A stretch of 64,000 nt of DNA from the NCBI GenBank assembly GCA_016715065.1, contig JADKBN010000002.1:310001-374000 (forward strand), written 5' to 3'. A model generated the notes under the pieces. It was not told the DNA's origin. It saw only the letters and a list, made by a program, of their open reading frames with translations, and did not search any database. Every line of letters begins with the position of its first letter. Position 1 is the stretch's first letter. This DNA comes from Fibrobacterota bacterium (lineage in GTDB: Bacteria; Fibrobacterota; Fibrobacteria; UBA5070). Below, in pieces: positions 36,996 to 52,919 of this stretch. The position numbers were made by a program, and so were the translations under genes.

Positions 36996-37041
36996 AAGTC
37001 CCTGGCCCGTCGCAAGGCCGACGACCAGGGACTTTCGTTTT
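36996..37041 (+). terminator. rplL-rpoB attenuator
   Basis: AAGTCCCTGG and CCAGGGACTT pair around an inner CGTCG/CGACG hairpin, followed by TTCGTTTT, between rplL and rpoB. A partial terminator here is the classical way to make fewer RNA polymerase subunits than ribosomal proteins. Confidence 0.85.
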
Positions 37042-37105
37042 GGGCCGGCCCCGATACGCGGCTGGCTTTCAGGTGTTTTCCGAATCCCACGAGGCGAGGC
37101 GGTCG

Positions 37106-40894
<3,789 letters not shown>

Positions 40895-40931
40895 GTCAAC
40901 GAAGGACGCATAGAGGACATCGGAGGATTCG

Positions 40932-45107
<4,176 letters not shown>

Positions 45108-45114
45108 ATGGTTC

Positions 45115-45137
45115 AACCCCTTGCCAAACAAGGGGTT
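45115..45137 (+). terminator. Hairpin between rpoC and rpsL
   Basis: AACCCCTTG, loop CCAAA, CAAGGGGTT. No T-run follows, so it may be a processing site or a weak terminator rather than a full stop. Confidence 0.5.
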
Positions 45138-45184
45138 GGACACCTACGTTTGACCGCCTCAAAAACCCAAGGAGCCTGAAGAAG

Positions 45185-45616
45185 GTGCCAACTATCTCGC
45201 AGCTCGTCCGCAAGGGACGGCAAAAGGTCCAGAATCGCACGGCATCGCCCGCCCTCAAGGCGAGCCCGCAAAAGCGTGGCGTTTGCACCCGTGTCTACAC
45301 CACCACGCCCAAGAAGCCGAACTCAGCGTTGCGTAAGATTGCCCGTGTGCGTCTTTCCAACCGCTTGGAAGTCACGTGCTACATCCCGGGCGAAGGTCAT
45401 AACCTTCAGGAACACTCCATCGTGCTGATCCGTGGCGGTCGCGTGAAGGACGTTCCTGGTGTGCGTTATCACATCATTCGCGGAACCTTGGACACCGCCG
45501 GCGTCGACGGACGTCGCAAGGGTCGCTCCAAGTACGGCGTCAAGCGTCCGAAGCCAGGCCAAGCCGCGGCTAAGGGCGGCAAGGGCGCTCCTCCTGCCAA
45601 GGGAAAGAAGAAGTAA
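45185..45616 (+). CDS. rpsL: 30S ribosomal protein S12
   Basis: 143 residues from GTG 45185 (MPTISQLVRKGRQKVQ) with AGGAGCCTG upstream. It has the decoding-centre motifs TTPKKPNSALRKIARVRLSN, YIPGEGHNLQEHS and VKDVPGVRYH. The C-terminus carries an extra lysine/alanine/glycine-rich tail of about 20 residues (PGQAAAKGGKGAPPAKGKKK) beyond the usual length of 123-124. It is directly joined to rpsG (stop then ATG). Confidence 0.96.
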   Translation: MPTISQLVRKGRQKVQNRTASPALKASPQKRGVCTRVYTTTPKKPNSALRKIARVRLSNRLEVTCYIPGEGHNLQEHSIVLIRGGRVKDVPGVRYHIIRGTLDTAGVDGRRKGRSKYGVKRPKPGQAAAKGGKGAPPAKGKKK

Positions 45617-46093
45617 ATGGCTCGTCGCAAATCTGCAGAGAAGCGGGAACGCAATCCCGATCCGAAGTTCCAGTCGACTCTGGTCACCCAGATCGTCAAC
45701 GGAATCATGCGCGACGGCAAGAAGTCGATCGCGGAATCCGTGGTCTACGGCGCCATCGACGAGCTCCAGGCTCGCGCCAGCGGCGAAGAGGATGGCTTGT
45801 CCATCCTCAAGCGTGCGATCAACAACGTCAAGCCTTCGCTGGAAGTGAAGTCTCGTCGTGTTGGTGGCGCCACCTACCAGGTGCCTGTCGAAGTGAACCC
45901 CAACCGTCGCCAAGCTTTGGCGATTCGTTGGATCGCCGACGCAGCCCGTCGCCGCACCGAGCAGAACATGGCTCGTCGCTTGGCTGGCGAGCTCTCGCAG
46001 GCCGCCAACAACGAAGGCGCCGCTGTCAAGAAGCGCGTCGATACGCACCGCATGGCCGAAGCCAACAAGGCTTTCGCGCACTTCCGCTGGTAA
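45617..46093 (+). CDS. rpsG: 30S ribosomal protein S7
   Basis: 158 codons, about the family length of 156. MARRKSAEKRERNPDPKFQS at the start, then LVTQIVNGIMRDGKKSIAES, VGGATYQVPVEVNPNRRQAL and RRLAGELSQAANNEGAAVKK. It binds the 3' domain of 16S rRNA. It is the last gene of the cluster. fusA, which normally follows, is not here. Confidence 0.96.
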   Translation: MARRKSAEKRERNPDPKFQSTLVTQIVNGIMRDGKKSIAESVVYGAIDELQARASGEEDGLSILKRAINNVKPSLEVKSRRVGGATYQVPVEVNPNRRQALAIRWIADAARRRTEQNMARRLAGELSQAANNEGAAVKKRVDTHRMAEANKAFAHFRW

Positions 46094-46115
46094 TCAGGGA
46101 AATCGGGTTTTTGAG

Positions 46116-46156
46116 GTGAAACGGGAAAGGCTGCCGCAAGGTGGCCTTTTCTCGTT
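46116..46156 (+). terminator. Terminator after rpsG (copy 1 of a 41-bp direct repeat)
   Basis: GGGAAAGGCTGCC, loop GCAA, GGTGGCCTTTTCTC forms a 12-13-bp stem with a few G-T pairs. The 41 bp from GTGAAACGGG to TTCTCGTT recur without change at 46905-46945, on the other side of the toxin-antitoxin-like pair. Confidence 0.75.
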
Positions 46157-46226
46157 ATAGGGAAGTTGCGTCACGGGGAACAATTCAGGTGGTACACATC
46201 CGTGGATTGGGGTGTAATTTCCGTGG

Positions 46227-46712
46227 GTGGCTAGGATATACGTTGAAACCACGATCGCCAGTTATCTCACGGCAAAGCCCAGCCGCGATGTGATCCAGAG
46301 CGCCAAACAATTGGTCACTCAACGTTGGTGGGAGGCCGGTCGCCATCGGCATGAGTTATTCATTTCCGAGCTTGTGCTGGAAGAGTCTGCTCAGGGGGAT
46401 CCGGATGCCGCCGGGAGGCGCATGAATGCAATCCAGGCGATTCCAAGGCTGGCAGTTTCTGACGCAGCAGCTCTCCTCGCGAAGCGACTGGTGAGAGGTG
46501 GCGGGTTGCCCGAGAAAGCACTGATGGATGCACTCCATGTAGCGACAGCCACGACTCACGGGATGGAAATTTTGCTGACGTGGAATTGCAAGCACATCGC
46601 CAACCCAGTGACCTACCCGCTTCTGGAGGCGATATGCGCTGGAGCAGGATTTCGGGCGCCAATTCTTTGCACACCCTTTGAATTGGAAGAAGGAGAGGAC
46701 AATGAAGACTGA
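46227..46712 (+). CDS. PIN-domain toxin (VapC-like)
   Basis: 161 residues from GTG 46227. The PIN fold shows the first acidic site in RIYVETTIASYLTAKPS, the second (ELFISELVLEESAQGDPDA) and the late acidic cluster (PEKALMDALHVATATTHGME, then LLTWNCKHIANP with N in place of the common D). It probably acts as a ribonuclease whose activity is blocked by the protein of the next gene. It lies in the same direction as the ribosomal cluster but outside its terminator. Confidence 0.75.
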   Translation: MARIYVETTIASYLTAKPSRDVIQSAKQLVTQRWWEAGRHRHELFISELVLEESAQGDPDAAGRRMNAIQAIPRLAVSDAAALLAKRLVRGGGLPEKALMDALHVATATTHGMEILLTWNCKHIANPVTYPLLEAICAGAGFRAPILCTPFELEEGEDNED

Positions 46713-46878
46713 GGATCCAATACTCGAGGAAGTTCGCGCCGCGCGTGTTTCCGTGCTTTCAAAGGCGGGATCGTTCGACGAACTGGTGAAGCTTCTGCAA
46801 GAACAGGAAGCTGCGCGACCAGGACATGTCGTCACGGGAAAGCCGCTGTCGCCAGTTGTGATTCCCGAGGCAGCCTGA
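46702..46878 (+). CDS. Antitoxin-like small protein paired with the PIN protein
   Basis: 58 residues from ATG 46702 (MKTEDPILEEVRAARVSVLS), overlapping the end of the PIN gene; AGGAGAGGAC lies just upstream. A helical body (SFDELVKLLQEQEAARPGHV) is followed by a short basic or proline-rich end. The P-I-L-E-E-V-R-A-A-R opening is common in small partners of PIN genes of this build. There is no DNA-binding motif. The toxin-first order is less usual but known. Confidence 0.6.
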   Translation: MKTEDPILEEVRAARVSVLSKAGSFDELVKLLQEQEAARPGHVVTGKPLSPVVIPEAA

Positions 46879-46904
46879 GAGCTAGTTCGCAGGCACCGCT
46901 TGAT

Positions 46905-46945
46905 GTGAAACGGGAAAGGCTGCCGCAAGGTGGCCTTTTCTCGTT
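46905..46945 (+). terminator. Terminator after the toxin-antitoxin pair (copy 2 of the 41-bp repeat)
   Basis: An exact copy of 46116-46156 followed by TTTTGG, so this copy has the better T-run. The two copies bracket the pair as direct repeats. Confidence 0.75.
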
Positions 46946-47053
46946 TTTGGCCAGTACGGCCCCCGAGATTTTGGCCTGTAAAGCATTTTCGCTTCAGAAC
47001 AACCGTATGCGTGCCCCAAAAACATGAGATCCTGGAACCAGGAGACCACCAGC

Positions 47054-48580
47054 ATGAGCATCAAGCCAAATCCCCTCATTTCGCTTCTGGCTGTGATTTG
47101 GATGGTCGCCCCCGCCGACCCTAAGGCGGCTTCGGTTTTGGAAGTCAGGGATCTTTCTCAAGCCAACCTGCCAGGTTTCGGGATCGCCCATGAAGATGAC
47201 GCGGCGATCACCACGGCCACGGATGCAGAAATCCTCCAATGGTTGCAGGGATGCAGCGTCAAAGGATTCAAGGACATGGCGGGATACGGCCAATCGGATT
47301 GGGTCTACCGCAGCGGTGGGGTGGCGGCCGGAGGCAAGATCGATGCGTTCGAGTCTTCCTGGCCCAGCCGCGCCTTGGTCGCCTACATGCGAGCCAGACC
47401 GAAAGCGCGTTCAGGGCAGAAAGACAGCATTGACCAATGGTTTCTGGAGAATGCTTCGTTTTTGGCAGAGCATATGCGGTCGTTTTTAGGTCTGAATTTT
47501 CCAGGTCGTGACACAAACAATTACTCGATCCGGTGGCGAGATGCGGCAAAACCCGGTTTCTACGGATTGGTCACAACCCAAGGAGGCGATTCCATCCCTC
47601 TTCTCTCGCAGTGGTACAACAACCGTCGGTCTTTGACCCATTTCCATTTGCTCCTTGCATCGGTGGCGTTCAAGCACACCCAACCGGACAGCTCACGAAA
47701 GTTCCAGAGCTTGGTGAACCGCTACATTCAGGAATGGGTCACCTATTCCGTGTTTCCAACAGGCGAAGTTGGCGAATGGGCCAGAAACCATGAATACCCG
47801 AATTCGTTTGGGGAGTTCATCGAGGCACAAGGGGTGTCCTACAACGCCTACAACAGTGCATTGGCGCTGACGGCAGCTTTGGTGTTCGAGAAAAAACTCG
47901 CCGACAGTTCGTTGCGCGTTTTTCGAACGCGCGGGGGACTCTGGGGTACGGAATGCGAACCGTCCGATCCTGAAAAGTCGATCTGGACAGCATCTGACTT
48001 GCACCTGGGATTGATCGGCGGGTTACAAACGAGGGTCAACCGGGAGGGCGCCCGGATGCAGGCGGTTTACAACTACACAAGCGATACAGCACCATACCGG
48101 GCAGAGCTCATGCATGCGAGCTGGTACCTGCCAGCCCACAGATATTTCCGACCCGCCAAGGATGGTCTTGGAAATGTGCGGGACTCGGAAAGTCAAATTT
48201 TGGAGACATGGCTTGCTGCCCGCAAGGATGGCGTGCGTGCGGACGACCCCTTTGGAAAGTGGAGGGGGGTTTCGGGAACCAGCAAAGACATTCGAACGGA
48301 AACCTTCGAAGGGATCGTTCCTTTTGAAGCTCATTCGGCCTTGGCTCGAGGTGGTCGCGCACCATCGAGGGTCGTGATCACGCAGATCAGGCAGATGCTT
48401 CAGGTGGAGGCGGATGGACTTGAGGCCATCGAAATCCGTCACCCGGACGGCTCGCTTTTCCTGCGTGAACCGGCGGCGAATGCGAAATGGTCAAGTGTCG
48501 TCCAGCCGGGATGGTGGCTGATTCGCACTCGCCTGTCCAGTGGCACCCACACCCAACGGATTTGGGTTGGTTTGCCGTAG
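47054..48580 (+). CDS. Secreted protein of unknown function
   Basis: 508 residues. ATG 47054 with CAGGAG upstream gives a signal peptide (MSIKPNPLISLLAVIWMVAP); the frame opens earlier at 47024. The mature protein is rich in aromatic and polar residues and looks largely alpha-helical (SWPSRALVAYMRAR, SLTHFHLLLASVAFKHTQ, GEWARNHEYPNSFGEFIEAQ, AYNSALALTAALVFEKKL), with a beta-rich end (MLQVEADGLEAIEIRHPDGS, WWLIRTRLSSGTHTQRIWVG). An alpha-toroid plus beta-sandwich layout would resemble some polysaccharide lyases, but no catalytic motif is certain. Confidence 0.6.
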   Translation: MSIKPNPLISLLAVIWMVAPADPKAASVLEVRDLSQANLPGFGIAHEDDAAITTATDAEILQWLQGCSVKGFKDMAGYGQSDWVYRSGGVAAGGKIDAFESSWPSRALVAYMRARPKARSGQKDSIDQWFLENASFLAEHMRSFLGLNFPGRDTNNYSIRWRDAAKPGFYGLVTTQGGDSIPLLSQWYNNRRSLTHFHLLLASVAFKHTQPDSSRKFQSLVNRYIQEWVTYSVFPTGEVGEWARNHEYPNSFGEFIEAQGVSYNAYNSALALTAALVFEKKLADSSLRVFRTRGGLWGTECEPSDPEKSIWTASDLHLGLIGGLQTRVNREGARMQAVYNYTSDTAPYRAELMHASWYLPAHRYFRPAKDGLGNVRDSESQILETWLAARKDGVRADDPFGKWRGVSGTSKDIRTETFEGIVPFEAHSALARGGRAPSRVVITQIRQMLQVEADGLEAIEIRHPDGSLFLREPAANAKWSSVVQPGWWLIRTRLSSGTHTQRIWVGLP

Positions 48581-48676
48581 ACCTGTACCATGCGGTTTTA
48601 GACACCTTGACTTGGAGATCGAGTCAGATTGTCGTAGGGTGGATCCAGGCTGAAGAAGATTTTGAGGGTCTGTGGT

Positions 48677-49315
48677 TCATGGCTTGGGCACAGAGATGCT
48701 CGACATCGAGTCTTCAAAGACGGTGGTTTCGTGGCCAGGAATCCAATCGACTTTTTGGATGCGGTAGTGGTAGAAGCCGGGGGGAATGGAGTCGAAGCGC
48801 CAGTGAGCGCTGTCGAGCAATTGGGTGATTCCCAAGCCGCGCACCACGATGCGCAGTTTCCAGGCCCCGGTCAGAGTTTGTGAAACCGAGTCGTATGCCG
48901 CGTACGTGCCCTCCAGATATCCAGGCAAGGCGACAACGAGATCAGGAGCGACAAAGTCATCAGGGCCATCGACGGACACCTTCATGACTCCCTGACGGGC
49001 ATTCCCGTCGGCATTGGTGGCGTTGGCATAGAAGACCAGCTTGGGCTGGTCCAAGCCAGCCAGTTGGTACGACCCGTTGGATTGGATCTTGCCGGAGGCT
49101 CGAGGCTTCCCCTCCCACGCATCCGGAGTGTTCGCATCCTGCACGGCCACCACCGTTCCGGAAACCACGGGCACGGAGTCGGCCGTCACGATCCGGCCGC
49201 GGGCGCTGACCCCGTTGGTGGTCTCGGTGATGATCCCTTTGCCGGCCTCGCGGTCACCAAAGGAGCAGCCCGCCAGCCAGGCGAAGAGGGAGAGCCAATA
49301 AAGTCGGGGTTTCAT
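48677..49315 (-). CDS. Lipoprotein with ETTNG motif and carboxypeptidase-regulatory-like domain
   Basis: 212 residues. Signal peptide MKPRLYWLSLFAWLAGC with lipobox LAGC. Soon after the Cys comes GIITETTNGVSARGRIVTAD, then a beta-sandwich with GTVVAVQDANTPDAWEG and SNGSYQLAGLDQPKLVFYAN, and a C-terminal region ending in a PGFYHYRIQKVDW strand. Its ATG overlaps the stop of the TIGR02147 gene by 4 bases, so it is translated with it. The same pair occurs at 62916-64000. The role is not known; a surface lipoprotein governed by or acting with the TIGR02147 protein is likely. Confidence 0.75.
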   Translation of the reverse strand: MKPRLYWLSLFAWLAGCSFGDREAGKGIITETTNGVSARGRIVTADSVPVVSGTVVAVQDANTPDAWEGKPRASGKIQSNGSYQLAGLDQPKLVFYANATNADGNARQGVMKVSVDGPDDFVAPDLVVALPGYLEGTYAAYDSVSQTLTGAWKLRIVVRGLGITQLLDSAHWRFDSIPPGFYHYRIQKVDWIPGHETTVFEDSMSSISVPKP

Positions 49316-50163
49316 GGGGATTTCTCCGTCGTCGAACGTTCGGTGCGGCGCGCATCGGCCACCGGGAAAAGCTGGATGTTGAGTTGTACCACAATGTCCT
49401 CTTCCGGAAGATCGCGAGCCCAGGAGATGACCTCCTGTCGGAACTGACGGATTTTGTCTTTCAACTCGTCCATGCGTTCACGCGAGGCGGGCAAGGTGAG
49501 AGTGGACACATCGCGCTCGGATTTGGGAGTGGCCTCCAGCAGCTCGCCGGAAAGGGCGATGGTCTGGCGCTGGAACTCCATCACCGCCTGCCCCAGCCAC
49601 TTTTCGCCGGAGGAGACGGTGCCTCCCGTGGGCCGCAGGATCCCGCGCGGATCCCGCTCCAGGAGGCCCAGGCGAAGCAGTAGCTCCACGGAAAGGCGGG
49701 CCTGGTCGGGCGTGACGCCTTTGCGAAACAGGCCGGCAAGGCGTGTCCAGCCCAAGCCCCGGAACTCCACCAGGCTCAGAAGCGTGCGCATGGCCGGATG
49801 GAGCCAACTGGTGAAGTATTCGTGGGTGTCGTCGGAGAGGTTTCGCTGCAGGTCGCCGCGCATCTGGCGAAGCTCCAGGAAGGCCTGGTGCGAGGTGGGG
49901 GAATCCTGGGCGGAATTGAGCCGCACCAATGTGTTGAAGTACCGGGCCTGCGGCGGGGAAAGCTCGAGGAACTTGGCGACTTGCGGCAAATGCCGCAAAG
50001 CGAGATGCTTCTGGCCCGCCAGGATGTGGGATAGATGGGCTGGATCGATCTCCAACACTTGGGCCAGGGCCTTTTTGGTGCGCGAGGGATGGCGGCGTCG
50101 AATGTCCTTCAACGCCGCATCGAGCCAAGGACGATAATCCGTCGCCTGTTGAAGCTCCTCCAT
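49312..50163 (-). CDS. TIGR02147 / DUF4423 family protein
   Basis: 283 residues; ATG 50163 (MEELQQATDYRPWLDAALKD) is chosen because it lines up with the other copy (MHLYEHTDYRAWLKERAEEL). The N-terminal 75 residues look like an XRE-type helix-turn-helix (KKALAQVLEIDPAHLSHILA, GQKHLALRHLPQVAKFL). The C-terminal half keeps ERDVSTLTLPASRERMDELK and VVQLNIQLFPVADAR. This is the second large paralogous family of Fibrobacter. A regulatory role is inferred from the fold. The stop overlaps the lipoprotein start. Confidence 0.85.
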   Translation of the reverse strand: MEELQQATDYRPWLDAALKDIRRRHPSRTKKALAQVLEIDPAHLSHILAGQKHLALRHLPQVAKFLELSPPQARYFNTLVRLNSAQDSPTSHQAFLELRQMRGDLQRNLSDDTHEYFTSWLHPAMRTLLSLVEFRGLGWTRLAGLFRKGVTPDQARLSVELLLRLGLLERDPRGILRPTGGTVSSGEKWLGQAVMEFQRQTIALSGELLEATPKSERDVSTLTLPASRERMDELKDKIRQFRQEVISWARDLPEEDIVVQLNIQLFPVADARRTERSTTEKSP

Positions 50164-50227
50164 GGAGAGAAGGTAGGGTTCCCCACGGGCGAGCACAAGA
50201 GGGTGGGTCAATAAAACTTGATCAACA

Positions 50228-50264
50228 GGTCAATTCTATTAGGGAAAATTGGGTCGAATTGACC
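50228..50264. promoter_or_regulatory. Dyad GGTCAATTC...GAATTGACC upstream of the TIGR02147 gene
   Basis: A perfect 9-bp inverted repeat with a 19-bp spacer, 65 bp from the start at 50163, with a third half-site (GGTCAAT) at 50294 and TTGATCAA next to the first. The region is AT-rich and probably holds the promoter and an operator. Confidence 0.4.
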
Positions 50265-50309
50265 AGGCAACAAGGGTAAAATTCAATCAGTAAGGTCAAT
50301 CGGCTTGCA

Positions 50310-50452
50310 TGATCCGCCCTTCGATACGATGGCCTTCGGCCATCACTCAGGGAACGGATCATGCGCCAGAATGCAGTGGGCGAGGAAGCATTCCATCATG
50401 GCCCGATCCTTGAGTGCCGCCGCAGGCGGTGTATCGAAGGGCGGGCCATGAT
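50310..50452. repeat. Pair of REP-like elements
   Basis: CCGCCCTTCGATACGATGGC with GGCCATCACTCAGGGAACGG, then the inverted partner CCTTGAGTGCCGCC ... GGTGTATCGAAGGGCGG. The two face each other in the gap (50164-50492) between a regulator and a secreted protein gene. Confidence 0.75.
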
Positions 50453-50492
50453 CCAGGCAAAGCCAATGAATGGTCATAGGAAGGAAACGAAC

Positions 50493-52691
50493 ATGAACAG
50501 GAAATCGATTTGGTTGGCGGCGGTGTCCCTGGCGCTGTGCACAGGCGCAAGCCTTGCCCAGGCCCCCAAGCTCGCGAACGTGGAGCACCACTGGCTTGCC
50601 AACACAGGGGGAAGATTGGACAACCACGTCGCCAATTTCCTGACCGACATGGTTCTGTACACATGGGAGCAGTCGCCTCAAGACAATCCGCTGCTTTTGA
50701 CCGCATCCTTCTGGGATGAGGGAAGCTGCGGTTTTTGCAGCTACTCGACGAAGAAAAACGGTCTTCAGGTGGGCAAGGCGGAATGGTGGCGCGACACCAT
50801 CCATTCGGACCGGGCTTACTACAAGGAAACCAAGTGCGAAATCAAGCGCTTTTGGGGACGCAACTTCCTGGATCACGACGGACCTCCCCCGGCAGGGGAT
50901 TCCGCTCCGTTGGTGGCGTGCACCAACGGCGACACGATCCGCTCCGTGGTGGACCCCACCGCCTTGGCATTCGACAACCAAGGCAATCTGTTGGTCGCCG
51001 ACAACGGCCCCGACCAGAACATCAAGTTCTTCTCGCTCAAGCCAGCGAAATTCTTGCGCACCTTCGGTGATTCCGGCGGCGTGTTCGCGCGATCGCGCCC
51101 GGGTGCCAAGACCGCGTACCTGCCGGGGCAGGTCGGCGATCGCCGATTCTGGGGCATCCGTGGACTGGCGGTGGACTCCACCGGCATCCTGTACGTGGGC
51201 AACACAGGCATCCCCATGCAGACCATGGGCGGCACCAACATCCGCGCCTTCGCACCCACGCCGGACAGTTCCCTGCTTTGGCAGAACCACGGACTGGCCT
51301 TCGTGAACACGGCCGACGCGGATCCACTTTCCAATGGACAAGATTTGTACCTGAACGCCAAGCGCTTCCGGATGGACTACTCCAAGAAGCCCGGTGAAAG
51401 CTGGACGTTCACGGCGGTCACGTTGGATCCTTTCCGGTTCGCCAAGGATGTGCGCCTGACCACCCCCATGGAATCGGTGTGGGAGCGACGCATCGAAGGC
51501 AAGCGCTTCCAGTACCACACCAACATGGTGGGCGGATTCGTCTACGTGGTGCGTTTCGAAGACACCAGCGAGATCGGCATCCCCACGGCGATGTTCTGCA
51601 CCTACGGCGATCGGACCATGGGCGTGGGAGCCGACAGCGCTCCCGTGTGGGACCGGAACGAAACCAACAAGCGTTTGCGCTGGTACTGGGTGGATCGCAA
51701 CGGCGACGGTCTCATGCAGAAAACAGAATATGGCACCTACGAGAACTGGAACGTGTACAGCCAGGGGCTGGATGTGGACGAGAACGGCGACATCTGGATG
51801 GGTGGCGGGGGAGACACCACCGGTTACTTCCGGGCTGGCGGCGTGGCGCGCATCCAGGCTGGTGCATTGGATGCCAACGGGGTGCCGTCCTTCGATGTCG
51901 GGAAGATCGGCCGATGGAGCGTCCCCCACAAGGAAGGCCAGGGCAGCGCGATCCGGCTCAAGCATGTCGTGGGGGGAGATCGCATGTTTCTGGCCGAAGG
52001 CGCCAACACCTGGTACTCGGCCGGGATCCATGTCTACCGCAACTTCACCGACCTTTCCAAACAGGAAAAGGTTTGCCGAATCGATCTGGGCTACGACAGC
52101 AAAGGTCAAACCGAGATCCATCTGGACCAAGGCACGGACGTCATGACCTTGCCGTTCTCGTTCACGGCGGATTCCGAGTACGTGTACGTGGGATATCTGG
52201 ACAACGGACGGTTTTCCCGCCAGCGCTGCGAGGCCACGGTCTATTCGGCGAGCACCTGTCAGCCTGTGGGCTGGATGGCGCCGGATTCCCAATACCTGGG
52301 CGGTTTCGCGGGGACCATCGATCTGGTGAATGGATTGAACGTGGCCGTGCAGGCCGACGGCAACAGGGTGGTCATGGTGGAAGAAGACGGGGCTGGAAAA
52401 GTATTGGCCTACCGTTGGTGCCCTGACGGCAAGCCCTGCGCGAAGGGGACGTCCACGTCCACGGTTCGCACGGCTTCCCTGCTGCCCTGGCGGGCGGCGC
52501 CGGGCCGGCTGGATCTACGCCTGGCGGCGGGAGAGCGCTATGAAGTGCGGAATTTGTCCGGCCGCCTGATGGGCCAGGGGCGCAACGCATCCGGCGAGGC
52601 GACAATGCAGACGGTATCTGTCAAGCACGGCGGATATCTGCTGCGCATCCTGGGAATGCAAAATCGGGAATGGATCGTGCCCGTGCCGTAG
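50493..52691 (+). CDS. Secreted beta-propeller (NHL-like) protein with C-terminal sorting tail (paralogue 1)
   Basis: 732 residues. ATG 50493 (MNRKSIWLAAVSLALCTGAS) with AGGAAACGAAC upstream and a signal peptide ending near SLAQA. Propeller-like units are DPTALAFDNQGNLLVADNGP, IRGLAVDSTGILYVGNTGIP and GLDVDENGDIWMGGGGD. Cysteine pairs occur near the N-terminus (GSCGFCSY). The end (LLPWRAAPGRLDLRLAAGER, YEVRNLSGRLMGQG, GGYLLRIL) is a compact beta domain typical of type IX-like or Fibrobacter sorting tails. About 70% identical by eye to the next gene. Possible roles are carbohydrate binding or lyase activity outside the cell. Confidence 0.75.
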   Translation: MNRKSIWLAAVSLALCTGASLAQAPKLANVEHHWLANTGGRLDNHVANFLTDMVLYTWEQSPQDNPLLLTASFWDEGSCGFCSYSTKKNGLQVGKAEWWRDTIHSDRAYYKETKCEIKRFWGRNFLDHDGPPPAGDSAPLVACTNGDTIRSVVDPTALAFDNQGNLLVADNGPDQNIKFFSLKPAKFLRTFGDSGGVFARSRPGAKTAYLPGQVGDRRFWGIRGLAVDSTGILYVGNTGIPMQTMGGTNIRAFAPTPDSSLLWQNHGLAFVNTADADPLSNGQDLYLNAKRFRMDYSKKPGESWTFTAVTLDPFRFAKDVRLTTPMESVWERRIEGKRFQYHTNMVGGFVYVVRFEDTSEIGIPTAMFCTYGDRTMGVGADSAPVWDRNETNKRLRWYWVDRNGDGLMQKTEYGTYENWNVYSQGLDVDENGDIWMGGGGDTTGYFRAGGVARIQAGALDANGVPSFDVGKIGRWSVPHKEGQGSAIRLKHVVGGDRMFLAEGANTWYSAGIHVYRNFTDLSKQEKVCRIDLGYDSKGQTEIHLDQGTDVMTLPFSFTADSEYVYVGYLDNGRFSRQRCEATVYSASTCQPVGWMAPDSQYLGGFAGTIDLVNGLNVAVQADGNRVVMVEEDGAGKVLAYRWCPDGKPCAKGTSTSTVRTASLLPWRAAPGRLDLRLAAGERYEVRNLSGRLMGQGRNASGEATMQTVSVKHGGYLLRILGMQNREWIVPVP

Positions 52692-52714
52692 GGGGCGTGG
52701 AATCCGGGATCATC

Positions 52715-52860
52715 GCTCGCCCTTCGATACACCGCCTACGGCGGCACTCAGAGCCTGTGAAATATTCCTCCGCCCGCCCTTCGAGACGCCCATTTCATGG
52801 GCTCCTCAGGACGAACGGAGGAACATAATGCCGATTTTTTCACAGGCTCTCAGGGAACGG
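52715..52860. repeat. REP-like element split by a 97-bp insertion
   Basis: The outer REP reads CGCCCTTCGATACACCGCC, GGCGGCACTCAG and, after the insert, CTCAGGGAACGG. The bases before and after the insert form a normal element of the kind seen at 50310 once one CTCAG is removed. Confidence 0.75.
52752..52848. mobile_element. 97-bp MITE-like element
   Basis: Ends in perfect 11-bp inverted repeats AGCCTGTGAAA / TTTCACAGGCT, with further pairing of TTCCTCCG and CGGAGGAA inside. Flanked by a 5-bp direct repeat CTCAG (52747-52751 and 52849-52853). The interior holds another REP core (CCCTTCGAGACGCCC ... CTCAGGACGAACGG). No coding capacity. Confidence 0.65.
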
Positions 52861-52919
52861 ACCATGTTCGCAGGTTGCGACAAGGGAATCATGCAACGAC
52901 GGAGAGAGGAAAAAGGATC

